A stretch of DNA of 5,397 bases from NCBI GenBank assembly GCA_014729565.1, contig WJJR01000162.1, forward strand, positions 1 to 5,397, in the 5' to 3' direction. Position numbers and translations under genes: made by a program. Positions 5,332 through 5,397 of the stretch are shown here, piece by piece (positions within the stretch are counted from its first letter, which is position 1; each line of letters starts with the position of its first letter). The stretch is from Candidatus Zixiibacteriota bacterium (GTDB taxonomy: Bacteria > Zixibacteria > MSB-5A5 > WJJR01). The notes below the pieces were generated by a model. It ran no database searches. It was not told the origin of the DNA and saw only the letters and a program-made list of their open reading frames with translations.

Positions 5332-5355
5332 GGGCACGGCAGGCCGTGCCCCTAC
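5332..5355 (-). repeat. REP-like palindrome 2 (inverted copy)
   Basis: Read on the minus strand, GTAG (5355-5352) precedes the stem GGGCACGG/CCGTGCCC with loop CCTG. The two differences from element 1 fall on the two sides of the same stem pair (A-T there, G-C here), so the hairpin is conserved. Elements 1 and 2 have heads outward with a 31-bp spacer, a BIME-like pair. Confidence 0.7.
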
Positions 5356-5360
5356 AGATC

Positions 5361-5386
5361 GTAGGGGCGAACCTATGTGTGCGCCC
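5361..5386 (+). repeat. REP-like palindrome 3 (divergent GTAG-headed hairpin)
   Basis: GTAG (5361-5364) is followed by GGGCGAAC and GTGCGCCC, which pair at 7 of 8 positions around the loop CTATGT. Its stem sequence differs from elements 1 and 2, so it belongs to a second family with the same head. It lies head-to-head with element 2, only 5 bp apart. More elements may continue beyond the window. Confidence 0.55.
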
Positions 5387-5397
5387 TCCCGCGCAAC

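Noticed and set aside
5277..5386. CRISPR array
   Set aside because: The units are short, palindromic, in alternating orientation and of two stem families, with spacers of 31 and 5 bp; there is no regular repeat-spacer pattern and no cas gene.

Overview
The window looks like chromosomal DNA of a moderately GC-rich, diderm (Gram-negative-type) bacterium. The evidence is a signal-peptide-bearing OmpH/Skp-like periplasmic protein, Shine-Dalgarno-led genes, and the conserved tRNA-modification/chromosome-partition block usually found near the replication origin. I cannot name a phylum from the sequence alone. An uncultivated lineage is possible, but that is a guess.

Layout. Bases 1-4014 hold three genes read on the minus strand in the order mnmE, mnmG, rsmG; rsmG runs off the left edge. 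Between mnmG and rsmG are two near-perfect parS centromere sites, 82 bp apart centre to centre. One of them contains the probable GTG start codon of rsmG. Bases 4015-4238 are a divergent intergenic region carrying a possible mnmE promoter, a six-codon mini-ORF overlapping the mnmE ribosome binding site, and the leader of a plus-strand gene. That gene (4239-5102) encodes a secreted 287-residue protein made of two tandem OmpH-like units and ends in a strong intrinsic terminator. The right end (5157-5397) has no supportable gene. It carries three GTAG-headed palindromes that look like REP/BIME elements.

How the parts work together. MnmE and MnmG form the complex that puts the (carboxymethyl)aminomethyl group on the wobble uridine U34 of certain tRNAs. 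RsmG methylates the 530-loop guanosine of 16S rRNA. In many bacteria this cluster continues into parA-parB, so parS sites here fit an origin-proximal partition locus, with parAB expected just past base 1. The OmpH-like gene is transcribed away from this block and is probably functionally separate.

Most of the window is conserved housekeeping sequence. The parts most worth a second look are the duplicated, acidic, Gln/Met-rich OmpH-like protein, the parS site that contains a start codon, and the REP-like cluster with a compensatory base-pair change.
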